The notes: generated from the letters alone by a model not told the origin. DNA of 37,132 nt from JBEKTY01 sp049515555 (GCA_049515555.1 JBEKTY010000076.1:1-37132), one strand, 5' to 3'. Positions 1 through 7,649 are shown, counted from the stretch's first letter. Program-made: numbers and translations.

Positions 1-22
1 CCAAAGGTGTTTCGTGGGTTCT

Positions 23-49
23 GGTGGGGCTCGCTGCGCTCGACCCACC
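23..49. repeat. short inverted repeat at left edge
   Basis: The arms GGTGGG and CCCACC enclose a GC-rich loop of 15 bases, just upstream of the Nudix gene. It resembles the dispersed planctomycete palindromes found elsewhere in the window, but no second copy of this one is seen here. No gene is visible before position 101. Confidence 0.35.
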
Positions 50-100
50 CTACAATTCTAGCCACCGGCCACCAGCCACTTGTTAAGAGGACCGCCGCCG

Positions 101-619
101 ATGCACGAGCCGCAAGTGTTGTTCGCGGGCAGGCGGTTCCGCGTCGAGCACGCGGTGCAGCGGATGCCCGACGGAACCGAGCACGCCCGGGAAGTGGTGC
201 GACATCCCGGGGCTGTGGCCCTCGTGCCGCTGCTGGACGACGGCCGGGTGTGCCTGATCGAGAACTACCGCGTGGCCGTCGCCCAACGGCTGCTGGAGCT
301 GCCGGCCGGGACCCTGGAACCGGGCGAAGACCCCGAGCACACCGCCCGCCGCGAGCTGACCGAAGAGACCGGATATCGCGCGGGGCGCATCGAGCGGCTG
401 GCCACCTTCTACATGTCGCCCGGCATTCTGGACGAGAAGATGTTCCTGTACCTGGCCACGGCGCTAGAGCCGGGGCCGATGGCGCCCGATGCCGGCGAGG
501 ACATCTCCGTGCGGCTGGTCACCTGGGACGAGGCCCTGGCCATGCTCCGCGACAACTGTATTCAGGACGGCAAGAGCATCGCCGGGCTGCTGTACTACGA
601 CGCCTTCCGCAGGCGTTAG
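101..619 (+). CDS. Nudix hydrolase, ADP-ribose pyrophosphatase-like
   Basis: A 172-residue cytosolic Nudix hydrolase. The full Nudix box lies at about residues 70-92: a Gly, then Glu after five residues, then RELTEETGY. This box binds the Mg ions that cleave nucleoside-diphosphate-X substrates. The preceding stretch AVALVPLLDDGRVCLIENYR and the overall length fit the ADP-ribose/ADP-sugar pyrophosphatase (NudF-like) branch; substrate is inferred from family resemblance only. The ATG at 101 is chosen because AAGAGG at 85-90 is a good ribosome binding site and homology begins there. An in-frame TTG at 80 would add seven residues of poor quality. The gene stands alone and converges on the pilin gene across a palindromic element. 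Confidence 0.88.
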   Translation: MHEPQVLFAGRRFRVEHAVQRMPDGTEHAREVVRHPGAVALVPLLDDGRVCLIENYRVAVAQRLLELPAGTLEPGEDPEHTARRELTEETGYRAGRIERLATFYMSPGILDEKMFLYLATALEPGPMAPDAGEDISVRLVTWDEALAMLRDNCIQDGKSIAGLLYYDAFRRR

Positions 620-620
620 C

Positions 621-730
621 CGGGATTATTCACCGAGGCTCGTAGTGACCCGATTTATCGGGTCTGGAGAGCGTGAACAGGTCAAGGACCGCATGAATGC
701 GGTCACTACAAACGATTGGTGAATAGTCCG
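621..730. repeat. MITE-like palindromic element, copy 1
   Basis: A 110-bp element with terminal inverted repeats: GGATTATTCACC on the left, GGTGAATAGTCC on the right. It contains two perfect 18-bp palindromes, GACCCGAT-TT-ATCGGGTC (647-664) and GACCGCAT-GA-ATGCGGTC (687-704), so a single strand could fold into a closed stem with two inner hairpins. Further copies are at 10232-10343 (same orientation) and 16510-16620 (inverted). No coding capacity. It lies between the convergent Nudix and pilin genes and could act as a two-way terminator (inference). Confidence 0.85.
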
Positions 731-732
731 CA

Positions 733-912
733 CTAATGCCCGAAGTTGGTTTGCTGCAACTTGCTTTGGGCCCCGCCCCACAGTCCGCCAGTGCCCGAGC
801 CCACCGAGGCGATCGCCGTGAGCACGACCAGGAGGATCGCCAACAACATCAGACAGTATTCCACGGCCGTGGCGGCGTTGTCGGCGCGGATGAATCGGAG
901 GAACCGCTGCAT
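733..912 (-). CDS. Flp/type IVb pilin-like small protein
   Basis: A 59-residue protein with the Flp pilin layout: a short basic N-terminus (MQRFLRFIRADN), the ATAVEY motif around residues 14-19, and one long hydrophobic helix (LMLLAILLVVLTAIASVG), followed by a small Gly-rich tail. In the Flp family a prepilin peptidase cuts just before the A/T of GATAxEY and the Glu at +5 helps assembly. Here the usual Gly before the cut is Ala and the residue after Tyr is Cys, so processing is not certain. The ATG at 912 is chosen because the hydrophobic pilin module begins there; the upstream extension lacks pilin features. No tad/cpa secretion genes are in the window, so it is an orphan pilin. Confidence 0.75.
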   Translation of the reverse strand: MQRFLRFIRADNAATAVEYCLMLLAILLVVLTAIASVGSGTGGLWGGAQSKLQQTNFGH

Positions 913-1226
913 GGAGCACGTCTTTTCGGGTGCCGGAGGGTGGTGGGCACCGCAGTGCCCCACGATCAATCCCGGCAACAATAAATACGATATTTTGCAG
1001 CCTAAAGCCGACCGTGACCGCGCAAGCCCCCTTAAGAGGCTAGCTCACGCGGAAAAGATGGCAAATTCCGTAATCCTCACGCTCCGCGTGAGGTTCTTCG
1101 GCAGGGTCTGACGCGGAGGGTGGCACCTCCCTGAGCGCAGCGAAGGGCGTGGTTCTTCGAGCTCGCCACGCTCTTCGTTCCTCAGGGCGTGCCACCCAAT
1201 TGCCAAACTTGTTCTTTCGCGGGCCA
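913..1226. repeat. intergenic stretch with two hairpins
   Basis: No gene is seen here. Two inverted repeats stand out. CCTCACGC-TCC-GCGTGAGG occupies 1075-1093. A longer imperfect hairpin occupies 1118-1197, with outer arms GGGTGGCAC and GTGCCACCC and inner matches CCCTGAG/CTCAGGG and CGTGG/CCACG. The long hairpin lies just past the stop of the leftward UROD-like gene and may end its transcript. A short hairpin GGGCAC-CGCA-GTGCCC (about 943-958) precedes the pilin start. Confidence 0.6.
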
Positions 1227-2453
1227 TTAGCGGCCGCCGGCGGTGTCGAGCATGGCCACCACGTTTTCCGGTGGCACGTCGGCCAGGACGTTGTGCACCT
1301 GCTGGAAGACGAATCCGCCGCCGGGGCTGAGGATTGCCATTTGCTCGCGGACGTGCCGCCGGATGGCGTCCGGCGTGGCTTGCGGGAGGACGAAGCGGGT
1401 ATCGCAACCGCCGCCCCAGAAGGTCAATTGCCGGCCGAAATCGGCCTTGAGCTGCCGGGCCTCCATGCCGGCGCAGGAAATCTGCACCGGGTTGATGGCG
1501 TCCAGTCCGGCGCGGATCAGGTCGGCCAGGATGGGCCGCACGCCGCCGCAGCAGTGGAGCATCACCTTGACGGGGGCCAGCTCCTTGGCCCGCTGCCACA
1601 AGCGGGCGTGCCGGGGCTGAAAGAATTCGCAGTACATGGCCCGCGACATTTGCGGCCCGTTCTGCATGCCCAGGTCGTCGCCGAAGACGATGATGTCGAT
1701 GTACGGTCCGATGGCCGCCAGGTACCGCTCCAGGCTCGCCAGGTGGATTTCCACGAGCCGGTCGAGGAAGGCATGGGCCCGGTCGGGGTTGCCGGCCAGC
1801 AGCATGAGGAAGTTGTCGATGCGGTACAGGAACTGGCCGGTTTCCAGGAGGTTTCCGCCGAAGAGGCCGAGGATGGCCCGATCGGTCCGCCCGCGGAGTG
1901 CCCGGGCGCCTTCGGCCAGCCGGACGGCCCCCGCGCTGCCGGCGGCCAGCGGGCCCGGCGGCGACGCCACCGCGGACCACATGTTCTCGCCGAGGGCCTC
2001 GCTCAGCCGATCCAGATCGTCCTCCTCCAGGAACGGCCAATAGCACTGCTCGAAATAGAGCGCGCCGTCGGGCATCTTGGCCAGCACGCGGCCGCTTTCC
2101 GAACGAATAACCCATTGGCCCGGCTGCCGCTCGGGCAGCACCCAGGCCGGCACCTGGCATGGCGAGCCATCGGGCAGCACCCAGTCGGCCCAGTCCTTCT
2201 CATCGAGGGCAAAGCCGCGGCCCAGCTCGATCGTGTCCACGGCGAAACGGTCCAGCACGTCGTCGTCGATAATGGCCAGTTGCTGCACCGTGTCGTACAC
2301 GCGGATCGGCCGCGGCGGCAGGCCCAGGTGCCGGCGGAGCTTGCCATACGCGATGGCTGCAATACCCGACGAGCGATGACCGCCGAAGTCGATCGGCACC
2401 CGATCGGGCTGGCGATGCTCCAAGGCGGCAAGAACGCGCTGGCGCGGGGTCAT
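1227..2453 (-). CDS. uroporphyrinogen decarboxylase (URO-D)-like protein
   Basis: A 408-residue cytosolic protein of the URO-D superfamily. It opens with MTPRQRVLAALEH and QPDRVPIDFGG, typical of the corrinoid methyltransferase-like/MtaA-type branch rather than of true HemE. The segments KVMLHCCGG (a His-Cys metal site common in that branch) and DAINPVQISCAGM support this. Family members either decarboxylate uroporphyrinogen III or move methyl groups between corrinoid and thiol carriers; many planctomycete paralogs have no proven substrate, so the reaction is left open. The start at 2453 is where family similarity begins; an upstream in-frame ATG would add a low-quality leader. The gene is monocistronic as far as can be seen and is bounded on both sides by repeats. 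Confidence 0.82.
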   Translation of the reverse strand: MTPRQRVLAALEHRQPDRVPIDFGGHRSSGIAAIAYGKLRRHLGLPPRPIRVYDTVQQLAIIDDDVLDRFAVDTIELGRGFALDEKDWADWVLPDGSPCQVPAWVLPERQPGQWVIRSESGRVLAKMPDGALYFEQCYWPFLEEDDLDRLSEALGENMWSAVASPPGPLAAGSAGAVRLAEGARALRGRTDRAILGLFGGNLLETGQFLYRIDNFLMLLAGNPDRAHAFLDRLVEIHLASLERYLAAIGPYIDIIVFGDDLGMQNGPQMSRAMYCEFFQPRHARLWQRAKELAPVKVMLHCCGGVRPILADLIRAGLDAINPVQISCAGMEARQLKADFGRQLTFWGGGCDTRFVLPQATPDAIRRHVREQMAILSPGGGFVFQQVHNVLADVPPENVVAMLDTAGGR

Positions 2454-2522
2454 GGCATAGCCCTCGACGAATCGGTAAACTAATGGGGCGTGAGGCCGCA
2501 TCTTTTTTACCTGATATCTGGA

Positions 2523-2750
2523 GTTTTGCAAGTCGCGGATGCCCGGTCCCCTCTCCCGCCGGGAGAGGGTTAGGGTGAGGGGAATTGCGTGAGGATCCTG
2601 CCTCTTCGGCCTTTCGACGCGGAGACGCGGAGACACGGAGACGCGGAGACACCGGCACTCGCCGCGTCACCGCGTCTCCCCGTCACCGCGTCATTCCGAT
2701 CCACGCAGCTTCCCCTCACCCCGGCCCTCTCCCGGAGGGAGAGGGGGACC
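2523..2750. repeat. composite palindromic repeat with nested tandem repeat, copy A
   Basis: The left module contains CTCTCCC-GCC-GGGAGAG followed by GGGTTAGGGTGAGGGG. The right module contains CCCCTCACCCCGGCCCTCTC and GGAGGGAGAGGGGG. The same pair, with the same flanks (TTTTGCAA, GCGGATGCCCGG), recurs at about 13392-13535. In this copy a tandem run of GACGCGGA/GACACGGA units (2615-2651) and its partial inverted partner (2663-2691) sit between the modules. This fills the gap between the divergent UROD-like and cdsA genes; no promoter stands out. Confidence 0.75.
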
Positions 2751-2777
2751 TAGGCAAGCCCCCCGGCTTCCGACCGC

Positions 2778-3821
2778 ATGCTTTGCTGGCGATTGCTCCT
2801 GGGAACGTTGCTGATTGCCGCCGTGGCCGGCCTGTGTTGGCTCGATGCCCGCTCGGCCATCCCGGGCCTGTGGCTGATGCCGCTCTTGGTGGCGGTTACG
2901 CTGTTGGCTACTCAGGAGGTGCTGTGGCTGCTCCGTGCCCGCGGGTCGCGGCCGCTGGCGTGGACAGTTTATGCCGGCAATCTTCTCATTGTGCTCGGCT
3001 CTTGGACGCCGTTGCTGCCCACTGCGGTGGGGCTCCGCTATACGCCGTTGCGATTCTTTCTGCCGCCGGCCGGCCCGCCCATCGCAATACTTGTCATTGC
3101 CATACTTATGGTCCTGTGGGGCGAAATGGCCCGCGGCCGAAGGCCCAACGGCAACTCACCTCTCCCACTCGGGGGCGAGCGGCAGGGAACCGCAGCCGCG
3201 CCGCACTCGGAGGGGAACCATTTGCCAGCCACCAGCCACCAGCCACCAGCCACTCTTGCGACCCCGGCCACACCGCAGGCGGCAGGCAACAATGGGGCAC
3301 TGGCCAATTGTGCCGGGGGCGTATTCGCACTGGTCTACGTGGGCCTGATGCTCGCTATAGCCGTGCAGATCCGGCTTGGGATCGGTCTTTTCGCGCTGGC
3401 CGCTTGGATCATCACCGTCAAGATGGGCGACATTGGCGCCTATACGGTGGGCCGGCTAATCGGCCGGCACAAGCTGGCCCCAACGATCAGCCCCGGCAAG
3501 ACCGTCGAGGGTGCCTTCGGAGCAGTGCTGTTCGCCTGCCTGGGCTCGTGGTCCGCCGCCGTTTTTCTGCCGCTGTGGCTGCCGGGCCGCTGCGACATCT
3601 TACTTGTCCTGTCGTTGCTCTTCTACTTCGGGCCGCTTATGGCGCTGGCCGGAATGGCGGGTGACCTGTTCGAGTCGCTGCTGAAGCGCGATGCCGGCTG
3701 CAAAGACTCCAGCCCCTGGCTGCCCGGCTTCGGCGGCGTGCTGGATATCATCGATTCGCTGCTGCTCTCGGCCCCCGTTGCTTGGCTGCTCTGGGGCACC
3801 CTGGCTCCGTTATCGTGGTAA
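2778..3821 (+). CDS. cdsA: phosphatidate cytidylyltransferase
   Basis: A 347-residue integral membrane enzyme that makes CDP-diacylglycerol from CTP and phosphatidic acid, feeding phospholipid synthesis. The CdsA signature is clear: SPGKTVEGAFGA at about residue 238, then GDLFESLLKRDAGCKDSS at about 294, ending FGGVLDIIDSLLLS with the catalytic Asp residues. Several hydrophobic segments fill the N-terminal half. Residues about 125-180 (NSPLPLGGERQG to PQAAGNNG) are a hydrophilic, Pro/Ala/His-rich insert. Its DNA (about 3150-3300) is made of dispersed-repeat sequence, including a (CCAGCCA)n run, so it looks like repeat DNA kept in frame inside a cytosolic or periplasmic loop. The gene converges on the lipoprotein-like gene across a REP-type palindrome. 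Confidence 0.9.
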   Translation: MLCWRLLLGTLLIAAVAGLCWLDARSAIPGLWLMPLLVAVTLLATQEVLWLLRARGSRPLAWTVYAGNLLIVLGSWTPLLPTAVGLRYTPLRFFLPPAGPPIAILVIAILMVLWGEMARGRRPNGNSPLPLGGERQGTAAAPHSEGNHLPATSHQPPATLATPATPQAAGNNGALANCAGGVFALVYVGLMLAIAVQIRLGIGLFALAAWIITVKMGDIGAYTVGRLIGRHKLAPTISPGKTVEGAFGAVLFACLGSWSAAVFLPLWLPGRCDILLVLSLLFYFGPLMALAGMAGDLFESLLKRDAGCKDSSPWLPGFGGVLDIIDSLLLSAPVAWLLWGTLAPLSW

Positions 3822-3846
3822 GCATCGCCCGGCTGAGAGCAGCGCT

Positions 3847-3911
3847 GGGTGCCACTGTTGGCTCGTCCAGCAGTGCCGCTCACACTGCTGGGCAAGCCAG
3901 CAGTGGCACCC
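3847..3911. repeat. REP-type double hairpin, copy 1
   Basis: Outer arms GGGTGCCAC and GTGGCACCC enclose two stem-loops based on TTGGCTCGTCCAGCAG and CTGCTGGGCAAGCCAGCAG. Other full copies are at 10633-10697, 32477-32542 and 34540-34604; a half copy is at 7131-7160 and a degenerate one at about 7781-7915. It lies between the convergent cdsA and lipoprotein-like genes. Confidence 0.85.
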
Positions 3912-3921
3912 GACGCGCCGG

Positions 3922-4806
3922 TCAGTTCGGACGTGGCGAATTGGCCCCGAGCTGCGGCAGGTTCGGATCGCCAAGATCGACCAGCGGGGTGCCGGGAAAA
4001 CTGGGAACCGTCCACAGCTCGCCCGATTGGCTGGGCAGACTGTTGATCTGGGCGTTGCCCAGGTCGATCCGCATCGAGAACTGGGCCGGCGGGCAATCCA
4101 GGCGGATCGCGGTGGGGATGAACAATCCGCTCAGCGGATCGCGGCGGTAGCCTTCGGCCACGGAACTGGCCCGGGGCCGGCCCTGGGCGTCGTAAATCCG
4201 CTGCTCCATGACCCACGCCGTGAGGGCGTCGAGGATCGTCACCTTGGTCGTCGGTCCTTCGGGCGTTTCGCGGATGGTGCGGACCTCCAGGCGATTGCCC
4301 TTGGCCGGGAAGGGGCCCTGGTGCGGCAGCCCGGGGTCCAGCTCGGCCACGCCCAGGGCCTCGATCACCCAGCTCGGATCGACGGGGATGATCTGCCGGG
4401 CACGGCCCGTCAGGTACTGCTCGTGGCGGCAGAAATAGACGGCCGGCGGCTGGCTCCGCCGCACCCAGAACCAGAACATCTGGTCGTTGCTGCCCAGGTC
4501 TACTTCCGGGCCGGTCAGGCCGGTTTCGGCCCGCAGGCGAAAGCGCCGCGGCCGCTCGTAGGCCATGCTGGCCCGCAGCGTGGGATACCCCGGCACGCTC
4601 ATCGCCGCCGAGGTGCTGTAGAACGACTGGATCTGGGAGCTGCGGCGGTTGACCGCCTCGACCACCTGCTCCAGGGCCGGGCTGGGCGGCAGCACGCGGG
4701 GCGCGGGCGTGGTGAATTGCGCGAGCATCTGCGGACAACTGGCGCCGCTCAGGCCCAGCAGGCCCACGGCCACCAGTGCCAACAACCCGTAGCGATATCC
4801 GTTCAT
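3922..4806 (-). CDS. LolA-like exported/envelope protein
   Basis: A 294-residue exported protein. The N-terminus MNGYRYGLLALVAVGLLGLSGASC is a signal sequence ending in a Cys at residue 24. The residues before it (G-A-S) make a weak lipobox, so lipidation is possible but not certain. The body resembles LolA/LolB-type outer-membrane lipoprotein-handling folds: an N-terminal helix (VEAVNRRSSQIQSF) followed by strands such as RASMAYERPRRFRLRAET and DLGSNDQMFWFWVR. No enzymatic motif is seen. It is transcribed leftward after the small gene ending at 4810; only three bases separate them, so they very likely form an operon. A role in envelope lipid or lipoprotein handling is inferred. Confidence 0.65.
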   Translation of the reverse strand: MNGYRYGLLALVAVGLLGLSGASCPQMLAQFTTPAPRVLPPSPALEQVVEAVNRRSSQIQSFYSTSAAMSVPGYPTLRASMAYERPRRFRLRAETGLTGPEVDLGSNDQMFWFWVRRSQPPAVYFCRHEQYLTGRARQIIPVDPSWVIEALGVAELDPGLPHQGPFPAKGNRLEVRTIRETPEGPTTKVTILDALTAWVMEQRIYDAQGRPRASSVAEGYRRDPLSGLFIPTAIRLDCPPAQFSMRIDLGNAQINSLPSQSGELWTVPSFPGTPLVDLGDPNLPQLGANSPRPN

Positions 4807-4809
4807 CGT

Positions 4810-5286
4810 TTAACTTCCCAGCAACCGGGCCAGCTCCTGCTGAATCTGCTCCGCGCCGGCCGGGTCGGGGACCAGGGCCGGGACCTCATAGGTCGCCTCA
4901 CGCCGCGGGCAGTACAGCACCAGGATTTCGCGGCCCTGGTCGTCGTGCCGCTCCTCTTCCAGCCGCATCACGCGGCGGCGGACCAGCAGCAGGGCCAGCA
5001 CGTAGCGCATGGCCTGTTTCTCGCTCTGCTCGGCCAATCCGTCGAAGCAGTGCAACAGGACGTCGTTGGGGGCCCAGTGCCGGCGGGCGGCGCGGTGATC
5101 GGGCACCTGCGACTTCCACCAGCCCACGCTGCCCGGCGGCGGCCCTTGCCAGGCGGCGACCGAGAAATCCGAGCGCCGCAGCTCGGCCCCTTCGGCAACC
5201 AGCGCCGAATAGAACTCCTCGCCCGGCGCAAACTCCCGCCCCGTCGCAGAGCACCGCCGGGCCGATCGTTCCACTTCATAGTCCAT
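4810..5286 (-). CDS. conserved-looking hypothetical protein
   Basis: A 158-residue soluble protein of unknown function. It opens with MDYEVERSARRCSATGREFAPGEEFYSALV, where CSATGRE and a later Cys (LVLYCPRRE) might form a metal site, but the spacing does not match a known zinc finger. A Leu/Arg-rich helix (RYVLALLLVRRRVMRLEEE) lies in the middle. The start at 5286 (MDYE) is preferred to the ATG at 5313 because the upstream nine residues look like leader sequence. It is followed after three bases by the LolA-like gene. Its 5' end faces the leuA promoter, so the two transcripts diverge from 5287-5333. Function is not recognised. Confidence 0.7.
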   Translation of the reverse strand: MDYEVERSARRCSATGREFAPGEEFYSALVAEGAELRRSDFSVAAWQGPPPGSVGWWKSQVPDHRAARRHWAPNDVLLHCFDGLAEQSEKQAMRYVLALLLVRRRVMRLEEERHDDQGREILVLYCPRREATYEVPALVPDPAGAEQIQQELARLLGS

Positions 5287-5333
5287 GGCGCCCGCGAAGG
5301 CTACCCGAAACACCGCTCGGGCTCAAGGCGAGC

Positions 5334-5363
5334 TTGACATTGGCCCGCCCGCGGTGGTAAACT
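5334..5363 (+). promoter_or_regulatory. promoter of the leuA leader
   Basis: TTGACA at 5334-5339 and TAAACT at 5358-5363 are spaced by 18 bases, a good sigma70-type match. Transcription would start near 5370 and run through the leader peptide and attenuator before leuA. Confidence 0.7.
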
Positions 5364-5414
5364 TGCATCAGTTAGTGCGGCTAAACTGCCGAAAATAGTG
5401 AGGAAGGAAGCGAG

Positions 5415-5477
5415 ATGACTGCCCTGCAGAACCTGTTGCCGTTGCTACGGCTGGCTTTGGCCAGCCTTCGGCCTTAG
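5415..5477 (+). CDS. leuL: leucine-rich leader peptide of leuA
   Basis: A 20-codon ORF reading MTALQNLLPLLRLALASLRP and ending in TAG. Eight of the 20 residues are leucine (positions 4, 7, 8, 10, 11, 13, 15, 18), including a clustered run CTG-TTG-CCG-TTG-CTA and the rarer CTA codon. AGGAAGG at 5401-5407, eight bases before the ATG, is a strong ribosome binding site. The ORF is followed by an antiterminator strand overlapping its stop codon, then an intrinsic terminator, then leuA, which makes this a classic amino-acid attenuation leader. The peptide probably has no function of its own; the ribosome's position on the leucine codons senses charged tRNA-Leu. It is too short for ordinary gene callers. 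Confidence 0.88.
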   Translation: MTALQNLLPLLRLALASLRP

Positions 5478-5549
5478 GGTTCGCGCGCAGCCTATCCGGA
5501 CGCGAAAGTAAACCGAACCCCAAGGCCGGCAAGGCTTTGGGGTTTTTTG
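5470..5549 (+). promoter_or_regulatory. leucine attenuator: antiterminator and terminator
   Basis: Terminator: AACCCCAAGGCC (5516-5527) pairs with GGCTTTGGGGTT (5533-5544) in a 12-bp stem (one G-U pair) with a five-base loop, followed by a T-run at 5543-5550. Antiterminator: GGCCTTAGGGTTCG (5470-5483), which overlaps the leader stop codon, pairs with CGAACCCCAAGGCC (5514-5527) at 13 of 14 positions, using the same strand as the terminator. An earlier hairpin GGCTGGC/GCCAGCC (5449-5466) lies within the leucine codons, and TTCGCG/CGCGAA (5480-5505) may form between them. A ribosome stalled on leucine codons would leave 5470-5483 free to block termination. A ribosome reaching the stop would cover it and allow termination. 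Confidence 0.88.
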
Positions 5550-5570
5550 TTTAGATTGGAGGTTCTTGTC

Positions 5571-7124
5571 ATGACCGAAAGCACGCAGGCCGGCTCACGC
5601 CGCATCGTCATCTTCGACACCACGCTCCGCGACGGCGAGCAATCGCCGGGGGCCAGCATGAACCTGGCCGAGAAGACCGAGATTGCCCAGGCCCTGGTGG
5701 CCTTGGGGGTCGACGTGATCGAGGCCGGCTTTCCCATCGCCTCGCCCGGCGATTTCCAGGCCGTTCGCCAGATCGCCCAGTCGATCCACGGCTCGGTCAT
5801 CTGCGGCCTGGCCCGCTGCCGCAACGAGGACATCGACCGGGCCTGGGAGGCCCTGGGCCCCGCCGAGCAGCCCCGCATACACGTCTTCCTGGCCACCAGC
5901 GCCATCCATCGCGAGTTCAAGCTGAAGATGGACAAAGAGGACATTCTGCGGCACGCGGTGGCGGGCGTGCGGCGGGCGGCCGGCTACTGCCCCAACGTCG
6001 AGTTCTCGCCCGAAGACGCCGCCCGCACCGAGGCCGATTTCCTGTGCCGCGTGGTCGAGGCCACAATCGACGCCGGCGCCACCACCGTCAACATCCCCGA
6101 TACGGTGGGCTATGCCACGCCGACCCACATGGGCCAGGTCATCCGCAACCTCCGCAACCGCGTGCCGAACATCGACAAAGCCGTGCTCAGCGTGCATTGC
6201 CACAACGACCTGGGCCTGGCCGTGGCCAACAGCCTGGCCGCCGTCGAGGCCGGCGCCGGCCAGGTCGAGTGCACCATCAACGGCCTGGGCGAGCGGGCCG
6301 GCAACTGCTCGCTCGAGGAAATTGTCATGGCCCTGCGGACCCGCAGCGATTTCTACCACGCCGAGACCCGCATCGCCACCCGGCGGCTGGTGCCCACCAG
6401 CCGGCTGGTGGCCAACGTCACCGGCATCCACGTGCAGCGCAACAAGGCCATCGTGGGGCAGAACGCCTTCGCCCACGAGGCGGGCATCCACCAGGACGGC
6501 ATGCTCAAGGAACGCACCACCTACGAGATCATGCGCCCCGAGGACGTGGGCTTCGCCACCACCGAGCTGGTGCTGGGCAAGCACAGCGGCCGGGCCGCCC
6601 TGGCCAGCCGCGTCAAGGAGATGGGCTACGCCCTAGGCCCCGAGCAGATCCAGACCGTCTTCGAGGCCTTCAAGCTCCTGGCCGACAAGAAGAAGGAAAT
6701 CTACGACGCCGACATCGCCGCCCTGATCGAGCAGGAGATGCGGGCCGTGCCGGAGCTCTGGTCGCTGGTCTCCTACGAGGTCGCCAGCGGTACCGGCAAG
6801 GTCCCCCGCGCCACGCTACGGCTCCGCCGCGGCGGCGAAGAGCTGAGCACCGAGCTGGCCTGCGGCGACGGGCCGGTCGACGCCGTCTTCCTGGCGATCG
6901 AAAAACTGGCCGGCATCAGCGTCGTGTGCAAGAGCTTCAACGTGCATAGCGTGACGGTGGGCAAAGACGCCCAGGGCGAGGTGATGGTGCAGGTCGAGCA
7001 CGAGGGCCGCCTGTACCGCGGCCGCGGCATCTCGACCGACAGCCTCGAGGCCAGCGCCAAGGCCTTCCTCGACGCCATGAACCGCATCGCCGCGGCCAAC
7101 CAGGCCGTGCGAGTGAAGAAGTAA
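5571..7124 (+). CDS. leuA: 2-isopropylmalate synthase
   Basis: A 517-residue cytosolic enzyme that condenses acetyl-CoA with 2-oxoisovalerate, the first committed step of leucine synthesis. The HMGL-type TIM barrel shows IVIFDTTLRDGEQSPGASM at the start, the metal-binding HCHNDLGLAVANS, GLGERAGNCSLEE and FAHEAGIHQDGML. The C-terminal third (from about residue 385) is the LeuA allosteric domain that binds leucine for feedback inhibition. Length is normal for a bacterial long-form enzyme. The ATG at 571 bases into this 5-kb block (5571) is chosen for its GGAGG at 5558-5562; the in-frame TTG at 5547 lies in the terminator U-run. Expression is controlled by the upstream leucine attenuator. No leuB, leuC or leuD follows, so the pathway genes are dispersed. 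Confidence 0.97.
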   Translation: MTESTQAGSRRIVIFDTTLRDGEQSPGASMNLAEKTEIAQALVALGVDVIEAGFPIASPGDFQAVRQIAQSIHGSVICGLARCRNEDIDRAWEALGPAEQPRIHVFLATSAIHREFKLKMDKEDILRHAVAGVRRAAGYCPNVEFSPEDAARTEADFLCRVVEATIDAGATTVNIPDTVGYATPTHMGQVIRNLRNRVPNIDKAVLSVHCHNDLGLAVANSLAAVEAGAGQVECTINGLGERAGNCSLEEIVMALRTRSDFYHAETRIATRRLVPTSRLVANVTGIHVQRNKAIVGQNAFAHEAGIHQDGMLKERTTYEIMRPEDVGFATTELVLGKHSGRAALASRVKEMGYALGPEQIQTVFEAFKLLADKKKEIYDADIAALIEQEMRAVPELWSLVSYEVASGTGKVPRATLRLRRGGEELSTELACGDGPVDAVFLAIEKLAGISVVCKSFNVHSVTVGKDAQGEVMVQVEHEGRLYRGRGISTDSLEASAKAFLDAMNRIAAANQAVRVKK

Positions 7125-7649
7125 CAGCGCGGGTGGCACTGCTGGCTTGTCCAGCAGTGTTCGACAGACATCAGGAATTCCTCCGCCCACCACCTGGGCT
7201 GGACGCTGAAGGCGTCCCATACCATAGCCCAGGTAAGCGAAGCGGCGAAGCCGCGCAGCGCCACCCTGGGTTCCGGTTTGAAACCTCCGTTGCAACCCTG
7301 GTAGGGGTTGCACAATTCCCTGTGGAACCCTTTCAGGGTTCAACCGGTCACCCAAACCACCACCCAGGGTAGCCGCTGCGCGGCAACCCTGGGCTTCGTT
7401 ATGGAACCGCGTTGCGGTTCAGCGGATCGGCCGTTATCGGGACGAGAAGGGCCGGTACGGGGCAAGCCAGTTGCCGCCGTTCTTTGAAGCCCCCCGGACC
7501 GCCGGATTTTCGTCGGCGCGTTGCGGACCGCCGCTTGGTAGTGCAGGCCGTAAGAAGATGGTAGACTGTCTGGCAGTTCAAACCGTTGAAGAGCAGAAGG
7601 TGTGGCCGCGGTTAGCGCCAGCCATCGTGGTTGCACATTGGGCACTTAG
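7125..7649. repeat. repeat-rich intergenic region after leuA
   Basis: No gene is supported here. A half REP element (7131-7160, GTGGCACTGCTGGCTTGTCC...) follows leuA directly. From about 7185 to 7425 come several short palindromes of a repeat type built on GCAACCC/GGGTTGC, GGAACCC-TTTC-AGGGTTC and CCCAGGGTAG...CAACCCTGGG. The stretch 7430-7645 has a weak open frame on the minus strand without recognisable features. The palindromes would be expected to end leuA transcription. Confidence 0.65.

Noticed and set aside
913..1226. possible tRNA or small RNA gene
   Set aside because: The hairpins there do not form a cloverleaf with anticodon and T-loop signatures; they are better explained as dispersed palindromes or terminators.
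1149..2483. 444-codon frame on the plus strand opposite the UROD-like gene
   Set aside because: It is the mirror of a GC-rich true gene; it has no domain, signal or binding site, and the opposite strand carries clear family motifs.
7399..7645. minus-strand frames in the gap after leuA
   Set aside because: They cross several palindromic repeats and show no domain or start signal.
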